Assembly (NCBI RefSeq): GCF_001434365.1
Contig: NZ_AZFN01000002.1
Location: 1 to 64,000, forward strand
Source of the DNA: Limosilactobacillus gastricus DSM 16045
Lineage (GTDB): Bacteria > Bacillota > Bacilli > Lactobacillales > Lactobacillaceae
DNA: 64,000 bases
Direction: 5' to 3'
Positions 16,399 through 23,869 of this stretch are shown here, piece after piece. A model generated the notes under the pieces. It had not been told where the DNA came from, made no database searches, and saw nothing but the letters and a program-made list of their open reading frames with translations. A program made the position numbers and the translations under genes. Position 1 is the first letter of the stretch. Every line of letters begins with the position of its first letter.

Positions 16399-17328
16399 TT
16401 AATCTTGCTTGAGTTCGTTAATTAAGCCTTGATCGCGATTTTTAATCAATTGTTGACCGGTATCACCTTGCCAATCGTAAAAGCCATGACCAGTCTTTAG
16501 ACCTAAGGCATGTTGATCAACTTTAGCTTTTAAGCGGGGATCTTCACCAGTTTGATTATCTAAATCAGCGTAGAGATACTTAGAAATGTTATCAAAGACA
16601 TCGAGTCCGCCAAGATCAACGCTAGCAATCGGTCCCACTAAATTCCAGCGACGTCCTAAACTGTACTTGACGATTTCATCGACGGCCTGGGGACTGGCAA
16701 TTTCTTGTTCCACAATATTTAAAGCTTCGCGTAAGACGGCCGCTTGGATTCGATTGCCAACGAAACCTAGAGAGGCCTTCTTTAAGGCTACGGGGTGTTT
16801 GTTAATACGGCTCATTAAATCAACGGTAGCTGTAACGGTATCTTCAGTAGTATTCGAGGAAGGTACCACTTCGACCAAGGGCATTAAATGAGCTGGATTC
16901 CAAAAGTGGGCGACGACAAAGCGCGTCGGATTTTGTAACTTATTAGCGATGTCATCCGGATTTAGGCCGGACGTATTAGTAGAAAAAATGGTTGTGTTTT
17001 CAGCGACCGCTTCGATCTTTTGCCAAAGCTCTTGTTTTAAAACTAAATCTTCACTAATGGATTCGGTGACAAAATCGGCCTGCTTAAGGGTGTCAGCATA
17101 ATTATCATAATAATGAAGATTAGAAATTACCTCGTCATAAGAACCTGCGCTTAGTTGATGTTCAACTAATAATTTGACGATCGCACTGATCCTTTGGTGG
17201 ATTTGAGCTTTTTGATCAGGATGATATAAAAAGATGTTCGTGGTAAAACCGGCGGCTGCAAATTGACCAGCGATGGCACTTCCCATGGTTCCGGTACCAA
17301 AACAGGCAATTGTGTTAATCTTATTCAT
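16399..17328 (-). CDS. 3-hydroxyacyl-CoA dehydrogenase family protein
   Basis: A 309-residue NAD-dependent dehydrogenase. The Rossmann motif is GTGTMG (from residue ~10). Active-site elements are STNTSGL, VVAHFWNPAHLMPLVEVV (His and Glu) and GFVGNRI. The C-terminal helical domain is complete. Family members act on 3-hydroxybutyryl-CoA, L-gulonate or carnitine; no beta-oxidation partner is nearby, so a non-CoA substrate is plausible. The start at 17328 follows GGAGG; a TTG five codons upstream overlaps that site. Confidence 0.85.
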   Translation of the reverse strand: MNKINTIACFGTGTMGSAIAGQFAAAGFTTNIFLYHPDQKAQIHQRISAIVKLLVEHQLSAGSYDEVISNLHYYDNYADTLKQADFVTESISEDLVLKQELWQKIEAVAENTTIFSTNTSGLNPDDIANKLQNPTRFVVAHFWNPAHLMPLVEVVPSSNTTEDTVTATVDLMSRINKHPVALKKASLGFVGNRIQAAVLREALNIVEQEIASPQAVDEIVKYSLGRRWNLVGPIASVDLGGLDVFDNISKYLYADLDNQTGEDPRLKAKVDQHALGLKTGHGFYDWQGDTGQQLIKNRDQGLINELKQD

Positions 17329-17418
17329 TAATTGATCCTCCAATCTTTTTACCTATATGATACTGGGATAAAATGGGGATGTGTAAAAATTTTTATGACC
17401 ATTACAGAAAAAATAGCG

Positions 17419-17424
17419 TACAAT
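17419..17424 (+). promoter_or_regulatory. -10 element for tRNA-Pro
   Basis: TACAAT 22 bases before the tRNA; the best -35 candidate (TGACCA at 17 bases) is weak. Confidence 0.4.
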
Positions 17425-17445
17425 AGTAATTGTAATTTTATTGAT

Positions 17446-17519
17446 CGGGAATTAGCTCAGCTTGGTAGAGCGCGTCGTTCGGGACGACGAGGTCGCAAGT
17501 TCGAATCTTGTATTCCCGA
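17446..17519 (+). tRNA. tRNA-Pro (anticodon CGG)
   Basis: Acceptor CGGGAAT/ATTCCCG, anticodon arm CGTCG-TTCGGGA-CGACG, discriminator A. The anticodon reads only CCG. A T-rich stretch follows and the DUF2316 gene starts 22 bases later. Confidence 0.97.
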
Positions 17520-17541
17520 TTTTTTATTTGAAGGAGATTGT

Positions 17542-17829
17542 ATGTTAACACCACGTGAAGTTCAAAATACCCGCCAGGAACTTCAAGAAAACTTCCGTCG
17601 CCTGGGATATGATTTGGATCGAGTTAGTCAAGAAGCTGAATTATCTAAAGCGGCAATCCAAGCAGTTCTTACGATGGATCACCCACAACCGGGGGACGTT
17701 TGGCAGGTTCGGGATTATCTTGAAGATATGTTAGTCCAGTCTGGGCGAGCTGTTTATCCATGGTCGAAACTTGCTAACCATTCCGCTAATCGGTGGTTTG
17801 CTTATCGGACGCCTTGGCGGGGAAAATAG
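17542..17829 (+). CDS. DUF2316-family protein
   Basis: A 95-residue soluble protein. The opening (MLTPREVQNTRQELQENFRR) and the helix-turn-helix-like centre (LDRVSQEAELSKAAIQAVL) match the DUF2316 family, small putative DNA-binding proteins common in lactobacilli. The start at 17542 follows AAGGAG. It is probably co-transcribed with tRNA-Pro. Target unknown. Confidence 0.8.
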   Translation: MLTPREVQNTRQELQENFRRLGYDLDRVSQEAELSKAAIQAVLTMDHPQPGDVWQVRDYLEDMLVQSGRAVYPWSKLANHSANRWFAYRTPWRGK

Positions 17830-17840
17830 CTGGTATTAAA

Positions 17841-17884
17841 AGTCATCATATACGTTAATTGACAACGTATCATGGTGGCTTTTT
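17841..17884 (+). terminator. Terminator after DUF2316
   Basis: Imperfect stem GTCATCATATACGTT with AACGTATCATGGTGGC, then five T residues. Confidence 0.65.
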
Positions 17885-17913
17885 GTATTACTTGAGATAT
17901 GGAGTAGACAGTA

Positions 17914-18128
17914 ATGGATAAAAATATCCAGCAAGCAATCTTATCACGAGCGATTAATCAAAATTCGGCACGCTAAATCGAAATTTTAGGCCAACTGGTA
18001 TCTTATGAGAATATAACACCACCAGCTGTCAATTTCGCACATTGGACAACCGTTTCCACCGTGCTGCTTGTTAGGCGGTTCTGGTATAATATACAAAAAT
18101 ATTTTGAATTACTGGGAGGAAATTCATG
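17914..18128 (+). pseudogene. Possible gene remnant with in-frame stop
   Basis: A frame beginning MDKNIQQAILSRAINQNSAR has a plausible site (GGAG) but meets TAA at codon 21 (17974-17976). Reading on in the same frame gives IEILGQLVSYENITPP and continues open to a TGA at 18126-18128. I do not recognise the family. It may be the 5' stub of a deleted gene. The slipin promoter lies within it. Weak call. Confidence 0.3.
18082..18090 (+). promoter_or_regulatory. Extended -10 promoter for the slipin gene
   Basis: TG-G-TATAAT (hexamer 18085-18090), 35 bases before the ATG; no convincing -35. Confidence 0.6.
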
Positions 18129-18968
18129 ATGATTAAGGAAAAGAATGTCTTTCATATTAACGGTTATGCAGGCTTATTAATTGCCTTGGCTTTATTGGCT
18201 TTGTCGATTTGGACCTTCTTTAGTTCGGTCGTTTTGGCTGTGATCTTATTCATCCTGTCGTTAATCTTTTCGTCCGGCTTGGTGATTGTACAGCCCAATG
18301 AAGCAGTTGTCTTAACCTTTTTTGGCTCTTATTTGGGGACGATTCGCGAGCCAGGGTTATTTATGACCTTCCCTTTTACGATGCACCAAAAGGTCTCCTT
18401 ACGGATTGATAACTTCAACAGTGCCGTGATTAAAGTTAACGACATGATGGGGAATCCAGTCGAAATTGCGGCCGTTGTGGTTTATAAGGTTGTCGATACA
18501 GCTCAAGCTCGCTTTGCAGTGGAAGATTATGGACAATTCGTGGAAATTCAAAGTGAATCGGCGGTGCGACACGTGGCCAGCGAATATCCCTATGACACAT
18601 TGGAGGGCGATGATCAACTAACCTTACGGGGAAATCCGACGGAGGTTTCGCAACGTTTAACTCAAGAATTACAAGAACGCTTACGGGTCGCCGGAGTCGA
18701 AGTCGTCGAAACGCGATTAACGCACCTGGCCTATGCAACGGAAATCGCGGCAGCTATGCTCCAAAAACAACAATCAACAGCGATTCTTTCAGCGCGGAAA
18801 ATTATCGTTGAAGGGGCGGTTAAAATTACTGAAGACGCTATTGATCGCCTGGCTAAAGAGACCAATTTATCCTTAACTGATGAACAAAAATTACAAGTTA
18901 TTAACAATATCATGGTTGCGATAATCTCCGAACGGGGGACCCAACCAGTGATAAATACGGGAGAATAG
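18126..18968 (+). CDS. Slipin/stomatin-like SPFH-domain membrane protein
   Basis: A 280-residue protein of the SPFH/Band 7 family. Two N-terminal hydrophobic segments (residues ~12-55) anchor it, followed by the SPFH start (GLVIVQPNEAVVLTFFGSYLGTIREPGL) and a complete Band 7 domain with ESAVRHVASEYPYDTL. The end is an Ala/Lys-rich helical region ending in MVAIISERGTQPVINTGE. Such proteins form oligomers in membrane microdomains. Single gene, with GGAGG before the ATG. Confidence 0.88.
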   Translation: MMIKEKNVFHINGYAGLLIALALLALSIWTFFSSVVLAVILFILSLIFSSGLVIVQPNEAVVLTFFGSYLGTIREPGLFMTFPFTMHQKVSLRIDNFNSAVIKVNDMMGNPVEIAAVVVYKVVDTAQARFAVEDYGQFVEIQSESAVRHVASEYPYDTLEGDDQLTLRGNPTEVSQRLTQELQERLRVAGVEVVETRLTHLAYATEIAAAMLQKQQSTAILSARKIIVEGAVKITEDAIDRLAKETNLSLTDEQKLQVINNIMVAIISERGTQPVINTGE

Positions 18969-19020
18969 CAAGTAAAACAACTTCGTTACTTAATTATTTT
19001 AAGAAAATCATTAAATTTTA

Positions 19021-19049
19021 TTGACATTTAATGATAGTTAGATTATGGT
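19021..19049 (+). promoter_or_regulatory. Promoter of the T-box/brnQ transcript
   Basis: TTGACA (19021-19026), 17-base spacer, TATGGT (19044-19049). Confidence 0.6.
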
Positions 19050-19061
19050 ACTTACCATAGA

Positions 19062-19333
19062 TTAATTATTCGAGCACAATGAGAAAGAAGAGTAGGTTGA
19101 TGAATCTGTCAGCGAGTTCCGTTAGGTGAGAGGGAATCAGATCTTCATGAACTGAAAATCACTTTTGAGTCCGCGCCAACCAAGGCCCGGTGGGAACACC
19201 CATTATCGTGTGCGTGTATCGCATTTTTGCCGTACACAGTAAGTAGGTACTAGTGATGGTACCTGGACCTAAGGGTGGTACCGCGGATTGACGCCCCTTA
19301 ATCAGGATAGACTGATTAGGGGGCGTCTTTTTT
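19062..19333 (+). promoter_or_regulatory. T-box leader, isoleucine type, with terminator
   Basis: The leader shows the T-box elements in order: AAGAGTAGG (AGTA loop side), GAGAGGGAATCAG, a specifier region CTGAAAATCACTTTTGAGTCC with ATC at 19158-19160 as the best specifier (Ile), the T-box itself AAGGGTGGTACCGCGG (19271-19286), and a 15-bp terminator stem (19290-19325) followed by T residues. Uncharged tRNA-Ile should antiterminate and raise expression of the branched-chain transporter downstream. Confidence 0.92.
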
Positions 19334-19378
19334 GTGCCAAGAATAAATAATAATATATTTTTGAAGGAGTAGATTATT

Positions 19379-20752
19379 ATGAATGATCTCACATCGCGTA
19401 AGTTAACCTGGAAAGAATATTTAGTGGTTGCTTCGCTTTTATTCGGTTTATTCTTTGGAGCCGGGAATTTAATTTTCCCACTCCACTTAGGTCAATTAGC
19501 TGGGGGTTATTGGGTCTCAGCGACGGTTGGTTTCTTGGTAACGGGGGTGGTATTGCCCTTGTTGTCAGTTTTAGCCATCGCGGTTACCCGGGCCGAAGGG
19601 GTTTATGATATTGGGAAGCCATTAGGTGCTGGTTTTGCAATCGTCTTTATGGTTTTGATTCACGCGACAATTGGTCCTTTGTTTGGGACGCCCCGGACCG
19701 CTTCAGTCTCCTTTACCGTGGGGATTGCGCCATTTGTTTCCAAAGGGAACGAAGGGATGGCCCTTCTAATCTACTCCGCGGTTTTCTTTGCCTTAGCCTT
19801 TTTCTTTGCTTATCGTGAAAATAGCATTTTAAGTAATGTTGGGCGGGTTCTAAATCCAATGTTCTTAGCTTTGCTCTTCATTATGTTTTTGGTCGCCTTT
19901 TTACGGCCACTGGGTAATCCGATGACAGCCCAAGCCACGTCAGATTATGTGCATGGGGCGTTCGTGAATGGATTCTTGCAAGGCTACAACACGATGGATG
20001 CGCCAGCGGGCTTAGCCTTCGGGGTAACCGTGGTGCACGCCGTCCGGCAAATGGGACAAAAACGTGATAATGATGTTGCCCGAGTGGTTGCCAAGTCTGG
20101 TGCCCTAGGGATGGCTGGAGTTGCCGTTATCTATCTCCTGTTGATCGTTGCCGGGGCAATGTCTTTAGGTAAGTTTAAGTTGTCAGCTGATGGTGGGGTA
20201 GCTTTTACGCAAATCGTTAATTACTACGGTGGTGCTTTTGGTCAAGCAGTTTTAGCCGTCTTAATCGCTGTTACTTGTTTGACGACGGCAGTCGGATTAG
20301 TGGCAGCTTTTGCTCAAGATTTCCATAAGCATTTCCCACAAATTTCTTACCATATGTGGTTATTCTTAACGACCTTAGCTTCATTCTTATTCGCTAACTT
20401 TGGTCTCGATACATTATTAGCATGGTCGACCCCAATGCTAATGTTCTTATACCCATTAGTACTAGTCTTGATCTTGTTATCAGTGTGTTCACCATTATTC
20501 CACCGCGACCCATGGGTTTACTTATTTGTAGTAGTCTTTACGGTTGTTCCAGCTCTTGGTGATATGGTAGTTTCCTTCCCAAGTGTGGTTAGTGCTAGTG
20601 CCTTTGGTAAAATGGTTGCAGCCTGGCGTTCCATGTTACCATTATCCGATTTAGGGATGTCGTGGTTAGTTCCAGACCTAATTGGTTTAGTATTAGGTTT
20701 ATTAGTTCACTTTGCCTATGGCCGGAAACGAGTATTATCTCGGGAAGTATAA
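19379..20752 (+). CDS. brnQ: Branched-chain amino acid transporter, LIVCS family
   Basis: A 457-residue membrane symporter with about 12 helices. The family opening (LLFGLFFGAGNLIFPLHLGQLAG) and the GPLFGTPRTASVSFTVGIAP segment are characteristic of BrnQ. It imports Leu, Ile and Val with Na+ or H+. The isoleucine T-box upstream links expression to isoleucine shortage. AAGGAG precedes the ATG. A weak CCCCG/CGGGG hairpin without a T run follows the stop. Confidence 0.95.
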   Translation: MNDLTSRKLTWKEYLVVASLLFGLFFGAGNLIFPLHLGQLAGGYWVSATVGFLVTGVVLPLLSVLAIAVTRAEGVYDIGKPLGAGFAIVFMVLIHATIGPLFGTPRTASVSFTVGIAPFVSKGNEGMALLIYSAVFFALAFFFAYRENSILSNVGRVLNPMFLALLFIMFLVAFLRPLGNPMTAQATSDYVHGAFVNGFLQGYNTMDAPAGLAFGVTVVHAVRQMGQKRDNDVARVVAKSGALGMAGVAVIYLLLIVAGAMSLGKFKLSADGGVAFTQIVNYYGGAFGQAVLAVLIAVTCLTTAVGLVAAFAQDFHKHFPQISYHMWLFLTTLASFLFANFGLDTLLAWSTPMLMFLYPLVLVLILLSVCSPLFHRDPWVYLFVVVFTVVPALGDMVVSFPSVVSASAFGKMVAAWRSMLPLSDLGMSWLVPDLIGLVLGLLVHFAYGRKRVLSREV

Positions 20753-20801
20753 TCCCCGACTTCAGAGCAGGAACTTTTTAGCGGGGTAACTTAAAAAAAG
20801 A

Positions 20802-20830
20802 TTGATTATTACTTGGCAAATGTTTATACT
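20802..20830 (+). promoter_or_regulatory. Promoter of tRNA-Gln
   Basis: TTGATT (20802-20807), 17-base spacer, TATACT (20825-20830). Confidence 0.6.
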
Positions 20831-20848
20831 ATGTAATGTTCAATTTAT

Positions 20849-20921
20849 TGGGCATTCGCCAAGGTGGTAAGGCAGTGGACTCTGAATCCATAATGCACTG
20901 GTTCGAATCCAGTATGCCCAA
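20849..20921 (+). tRNA. tRNA-Gln (anticodon CTG)
   Basis: Acceptor TGGGCAT/ATGCCCA, anticodon arm GTGGA-CTCTGAA-TCCAT, T-arm ACTGG-TTCGAAT-CCAGT, discriminator A. The anticodon reads CAG only, so a TTG isoacceptor must exist elsewhere. Confidence 0.95.
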
Positions 20922-20928
20922 TCTTTTC

Positions 20929-20959
20929 AAGATGTGACTTAAGGGTCACATCTTTTTTT
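20929..20959 (+). terminator. Terminator of tRNA-Gln
   Basis: AAGATGTGAC pairs with GTCACATCTT around a 6-base loop, then T residues. Confidence 0.85.
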
Positions 20960-20976
20960 GTTTATTTTGTAAATAT

Positions 20977-21016
20977 TGTTACGTTTTTGTTACATAAATG
21001 TTACAATAAAGATAAT
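20977..21016 (+). promoter_or_regulatory. WalR-type direct repeats and promoter of the lipoprotein gene
   Basis: TGTTAC occurs three times (20977, 20988, 20999) at exact 11-base spacing, i.e. two overlapping TGTTAC-N5-TGTTAC units matching the WalR (YycF) consensus TGTWAH-N5-TGTWAH. A -10 candidate GATAAT (21011-21016) lies 18 bases after TTGTTA, so the repeats overlap the -35. Confidence 0.6.
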
Positions 21017-21043
21017 AAAAGAGGGGGATGGGGGTAAGGACTC

Positions 21044-21532
21044 ATGAAAACCACTAAAAAAACTATAACTAGTCTGTTGGTATTAGCTTTAACAATTGGC
21101 CTTGCCGGCTGTGCAACCACCAATCAAGCCGTAACTAGTCATGATAGTAATGTCAAAACGTCAAGTGTTATTAGTTCATCAACTAAGGCGAAAACGGCTA
21201 AACAAGCCAGCTCACAAAGTCAAGTTAGTTCAACGAGTAGTACAACCAGTCAAAGCACGACCGCCACTTCAGTAAATAGTTCAGCAACGGTAAATAATGA
21301 TTCTTCCAGTGTTGCTAACAGTAATGTTAGTTCAGATGTTTATAATTCCTTTGTTAAAGACAGTGGAGTAAGTTTGAATCAAGATCAGAGTTTAGTGGCC
21401 GTGCAAAATTCTGATGGTACTTACCAAGTTGATGTGCGCAGTACGGATGGCGATCCAAATATTGCACATTTAAATGGTACTTATACATACAACCCATCGA
21501 CGGGTTCAGTAAGTGAAAATAGTAATCAATAA
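21044..21532 (+). CDS. Ser/Thr-rich lipoprotein of unknown function
   Basis: A 162-residue exported protein. A positively charged start (MKTTKKT), hydrophobic core and lipobox LAGC place the lipidated Cys at about residue 23. Residues ~30-105 are a low-complexity Ser/Thr/Asn/Gln linker. The last ~55 residues form a small domain (VYNSFVKDSGVSLNQDQSLV ... TYTYNPSTGSVS) that I do not recognise. The WalR-type repeats upstream suggest cell-wall-linked regulation. Confidence 0.85.
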   Translation: MKTTKKTITSLLVLALTIGLAGCATTNQAVTSHDSNVKTSSVISSSTKAKTAKQASSQSQVSSTSSTTSQSTTATSVNSSATVNNDSSSVANSNVSSDVYNSFVKDSGVSLNQDQSLVAVQNSDGTYQVDVRSTDGDPNIAHLNGTYTYNPSTGSVSENSNQ

Positions 21533-21544
21533 ATTTTGATATGG

Positions 21545-21578
21545 AAATAGGGTTTGGAAAATTCCAAACTCTATTTTT
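21545..21578 (+). terminator. Terminator after the lipoprotein gene
   Basis: AAATAGGGTTTGGAA pairs with TTCCAAACTCTATTT (one mismatch), then T residues. Confidence 0.85.
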
Positions 21579-21602
21579 GTGCTTTTTTGCCAATCAATAT
21601 CT

Positions 21603-21650
21603 TTGACAATCAAATGAATCTGAGTAGAATTACTATAGTTAGGTACCTAA
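21603..21650 (+). promoter_or_regulatory. Promoter and MarR-type operator of the ABC exporter operon
   Basis: TTGACA (21603-21608), 16-base spacer, TAGAAT (21625-21630). The 12-base perfect palindrome TTAGGTACCTAA (21639-21650) covers the expected start of transcription, and a half-site repeat TTAGGT follows at 21654. This is the usual place for autorepression by the MarR protein encoded next. Confidence 0.65.
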
Positions 21651-21687
21651 AGGTTAGGTTCCATACGATTAAATGAGGAGGCATAGT

Positions 21688-22122
21688 ATGGATGATGAGA
21701 TTGTCGAATTAGTGATTCGGTTTGTCCATGATTTGAGAATGTTATCCCAGCGCCATCCTAAATATGTCATGTATGGTCAAGGCAAGATTATTCGATTGCT
21801 CGATCAACATCCAGGAGTTTCCCAACGCGAACTGGCCGAGTTAGCGGCGTTAAAACCGGCTTCGTTGACGGAAACGATTGAACGGATGGAACGTGATGGT
21901 TTAGTTGAGCGCCAGCGGGATCAACAGGATCGACGAATTATTCGGGTTAAATTAACGACTTTAGGGCAAAAACGTTCCCAACAATTAGCGAAGGAACATC
22001 AACGTTTCCAACAAGCCCTGCTTAATTCCCTGTCAGTAGAAGAAAAGCAGACTTTGATTCAAATTTGTCAGAAATTAAATACTAATTTGCAAGCATTAAT
22101 AGAAAGGGGCATTCAGAAATAA
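21688..22122 (+). CDS. MarR-family transcriptional regulator
   Basis: A 144-residue winged-helix regulator. The DNA-binding core is clear (GVSQRELAELAALKPASLTETIERMERDGLVERQRDQQDRR with the DRR wing), flanked by dimerisation helices. The start at 21688 follows GAGGAGG; an ATG at 21673 would lie inside that site. It heads an operon with two ABC exporter genes, the first starting one base after its stop, and probably represses this operon through the palindrome at 21639-21650. Confidence 0.92.
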   Translation: MDDEIVELVIRFVHDLRMLSQRHPKYVMYGQGKIIRLLDQHPGVSQRELAELAALKPASLTETIERMERDGLVERQRDQQDRRIIRVKLTTLGQKRSQQLAKEHQRFQQALLNSLSVEEKQTLIQICQKLNTNLQALIERGIQK

Positions 22123-22123
22123 A

Positions 22124-23869
22124 ATGATTCGGATTGCCAGAAAATATTTTAATTGGTTGGCCGTAACCATTGCTGTCGTCTGTTTGTGTATTCAGGTAGC
22201 GTCAGATTTATATTTACCAACCGTGACGTCAGACCTGATTAATAAAGGGGTCTTACAGCAAGATTTTAATTATATATGGCATCAGGGAGCTATTATGCTT
22301 TTAGTAGCTTTTGTGGGCTTGGCTGGTTCCGCAGTAAATGTCTACTTTGCTTCAACGCAATCAATGAAAGTTGGGCAAAAATTACGGCAGGATATTTTTA
22401 AGCATGTTTTAACCTTTTCCAGTAAAGAAATGAGTGACTTTGGGGATTCTTCTTTAATTACCCGTTCCACGAACGATGTCGTCCAAGTTCAAAATGTCCT
22501 GGTACAAATGTTACGGATGATGTTGATGTCGCCGATTATGCTAGTTGGGGCGATCATCATTGCTTATAACCAAGAGCCACGTCTAACCAAGATTTTTTTG
22601 ATTTCTTTACCTATTTTAGCCTTAGCTATGATCATTATCATGGTCTTTGCCGTGCCATTATTTAAGAGCATTCAGACTAAGACTGATCGGATTAACTTAG
22701 TCTTTCGCGAAGGTTTAACGGGGGTCCGAGTTATACGGGCCCTTAATCAAGACCAGCGGGAACAAGATCGGTTCCGTCTAGCCAATGCTGATTATACTAA
22801 TACTGGGATCAAGGCTTTCACCTTAGTATCATTTTTGATGCCGATTATGACCCTGATCTTAAGTATGACGAATGTTGGGATTACTTGGTTGGGCGCTCAT
22901 TATATTGCTAATATGTCGATGCAAGTTGGGAACCTAGTCTCCTTTATGACTTATTCGACCCAAATTATGATTTCATTCATGATGTTATCGATGATCTTTG
23001 TCTTCGTACCACGGGCTTCTGCATCAGCAGCGCGGATTAATCAAGTATTAGATACCGATTCGAGTGTGGTTGATGATCCGGAGAATGAAGTAGCTTTAGA
23101 CTCAAAACAAGCAGCTGACTTGAAGTTTGATCATGTTGATTTTCGGTATGAAGGCGCAGATGAATTAGCCTTAACGGATCTGAATTTTGATGTCAAGGCT
23201 GGACAGACCTTAGCCATTATTGGTGGGACGGGGTCAGGGAAATCTACCCTCGTTAATCTGATTCCGCATCTCTTTAATATTGAACGCGGGCGGATTGAGG
23301 TAAATAATCAAGATATTACTAAGTTGTCGCAACATGATTTACATTCGTTGATTTCCATTACCCAACAAAAAGCCATTCTTTTTACAGGAACGATCCGCTC
23401 CAATCTCTTGTTTGGGAATCCAAATGCGACTGAAGAAGATATGTGGCGCGTTTTAGAAATCGCCCAAGCCCGTGATTTTGTTGAAGAAACGGGGGGCTTG
23501 GATGCAATCGTGGAAGAAAATGGGGACAATTTCTCGGGTGGTCAACGACAACGGTTGGCGATCGCTAGAACTTTAATCAAACCAGCCTCGATTTATATTT
23601 TTGACGATTCCTTCTCAGCTCTAGACTTCAAGACTGATGCTAAATTGCGAGCTGCCTTACGGGAAGATCCAGCTATGCGGTCAGCTATTAACGTGATTGT
23701 CGCACAACGGGTATCGACCGTAGTTGATGCTGGCTTAATCTTAGTCTTAGATGACGGGAAAGTAGTCGGTCAAGGAACCCACGCTGAGCTCAAGGCCCAT
23801 AATCAGGTCTATCAAGAAATTATTGACTCACAAATTCAGGAAGGAGATGTTGAACGTGCGCAACGGTAA
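22124..23869 (+). CDS. Heterodimeric multidrug ABC exporter, subunit with degenerate Walker B
   Basis: A 581-residue half-transporter: six membrane helices, then the nucleotide-binding domain. Walker A is GGTGSGKST (residues ~367-375) and the signature is NFSGGQRQR. Walker B reads IYIFDDSFSALD, with Asp in place of the catalytic Glu. That is the mark of the non-catalytic site in heterodimeric exporters of the BmrC/TM287 type. Its partner downstream carries the complementary features. Substrate unknown; the MarR gene suggests drug or toxic-compound export. Confidence 0.92.
   Translation: MIRIARKYFNWLAVTIAVVCLCIQVASDLYLPTVTSDLINKGVLQQDFNYIWHQGAIMLLVAFVGLAGSAVNVYFASTQSMKVGQKLRQDIFKHVLTFSSKEMSDFGDSSLITRSTNDVVQVQNVLVQMLRMMLMSPIMLVGAIIIAYNQEPRLTKIFLISLPILALAMIIIMVFAVPLFKSIQTKTDRINLVFREGLTGVRVIRALNQDQREQDRFRLANADYTNTGIKAFTLVSFLMPIMTLILSMTNVGITWLGAHYIANMSMQVGNLVSFMTYSTQIMISFMMLSMIFVFVPRASASAARINQVLDTDSSVVDDPENEVALDSKQAADLKFDHVDFRYEGADELALTDLNFDVKAGQTLAIIGGTGSGKSTLVNLIPHLFNIERGRIEVNNQDITKLSQHDLHSLISITQQKAILFTGTIRSNLLFGNPNATEEDMWRVLEIAQARDFVEETGGLDAIVEENGDNFSGGQRQRLAIARTLIKPASIYIFDDSFSALDFKTDAKLRAALREDPAMRSAINVIVAQRVSTVVDAGLILVLDDGKVVGQGTHAELKAHNQVYQEIIDSQIQEGDVERAQR

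Noticed and set aside
20849-20921. An ochre-suppressor explanation for the in-frame TAA codons via tRNA-Gln.
   Set aside because: The anticodon is CTG, which reads CAG; it cannot read TAA. Most genes here end in TAA, so efficient suppression would be harmful.
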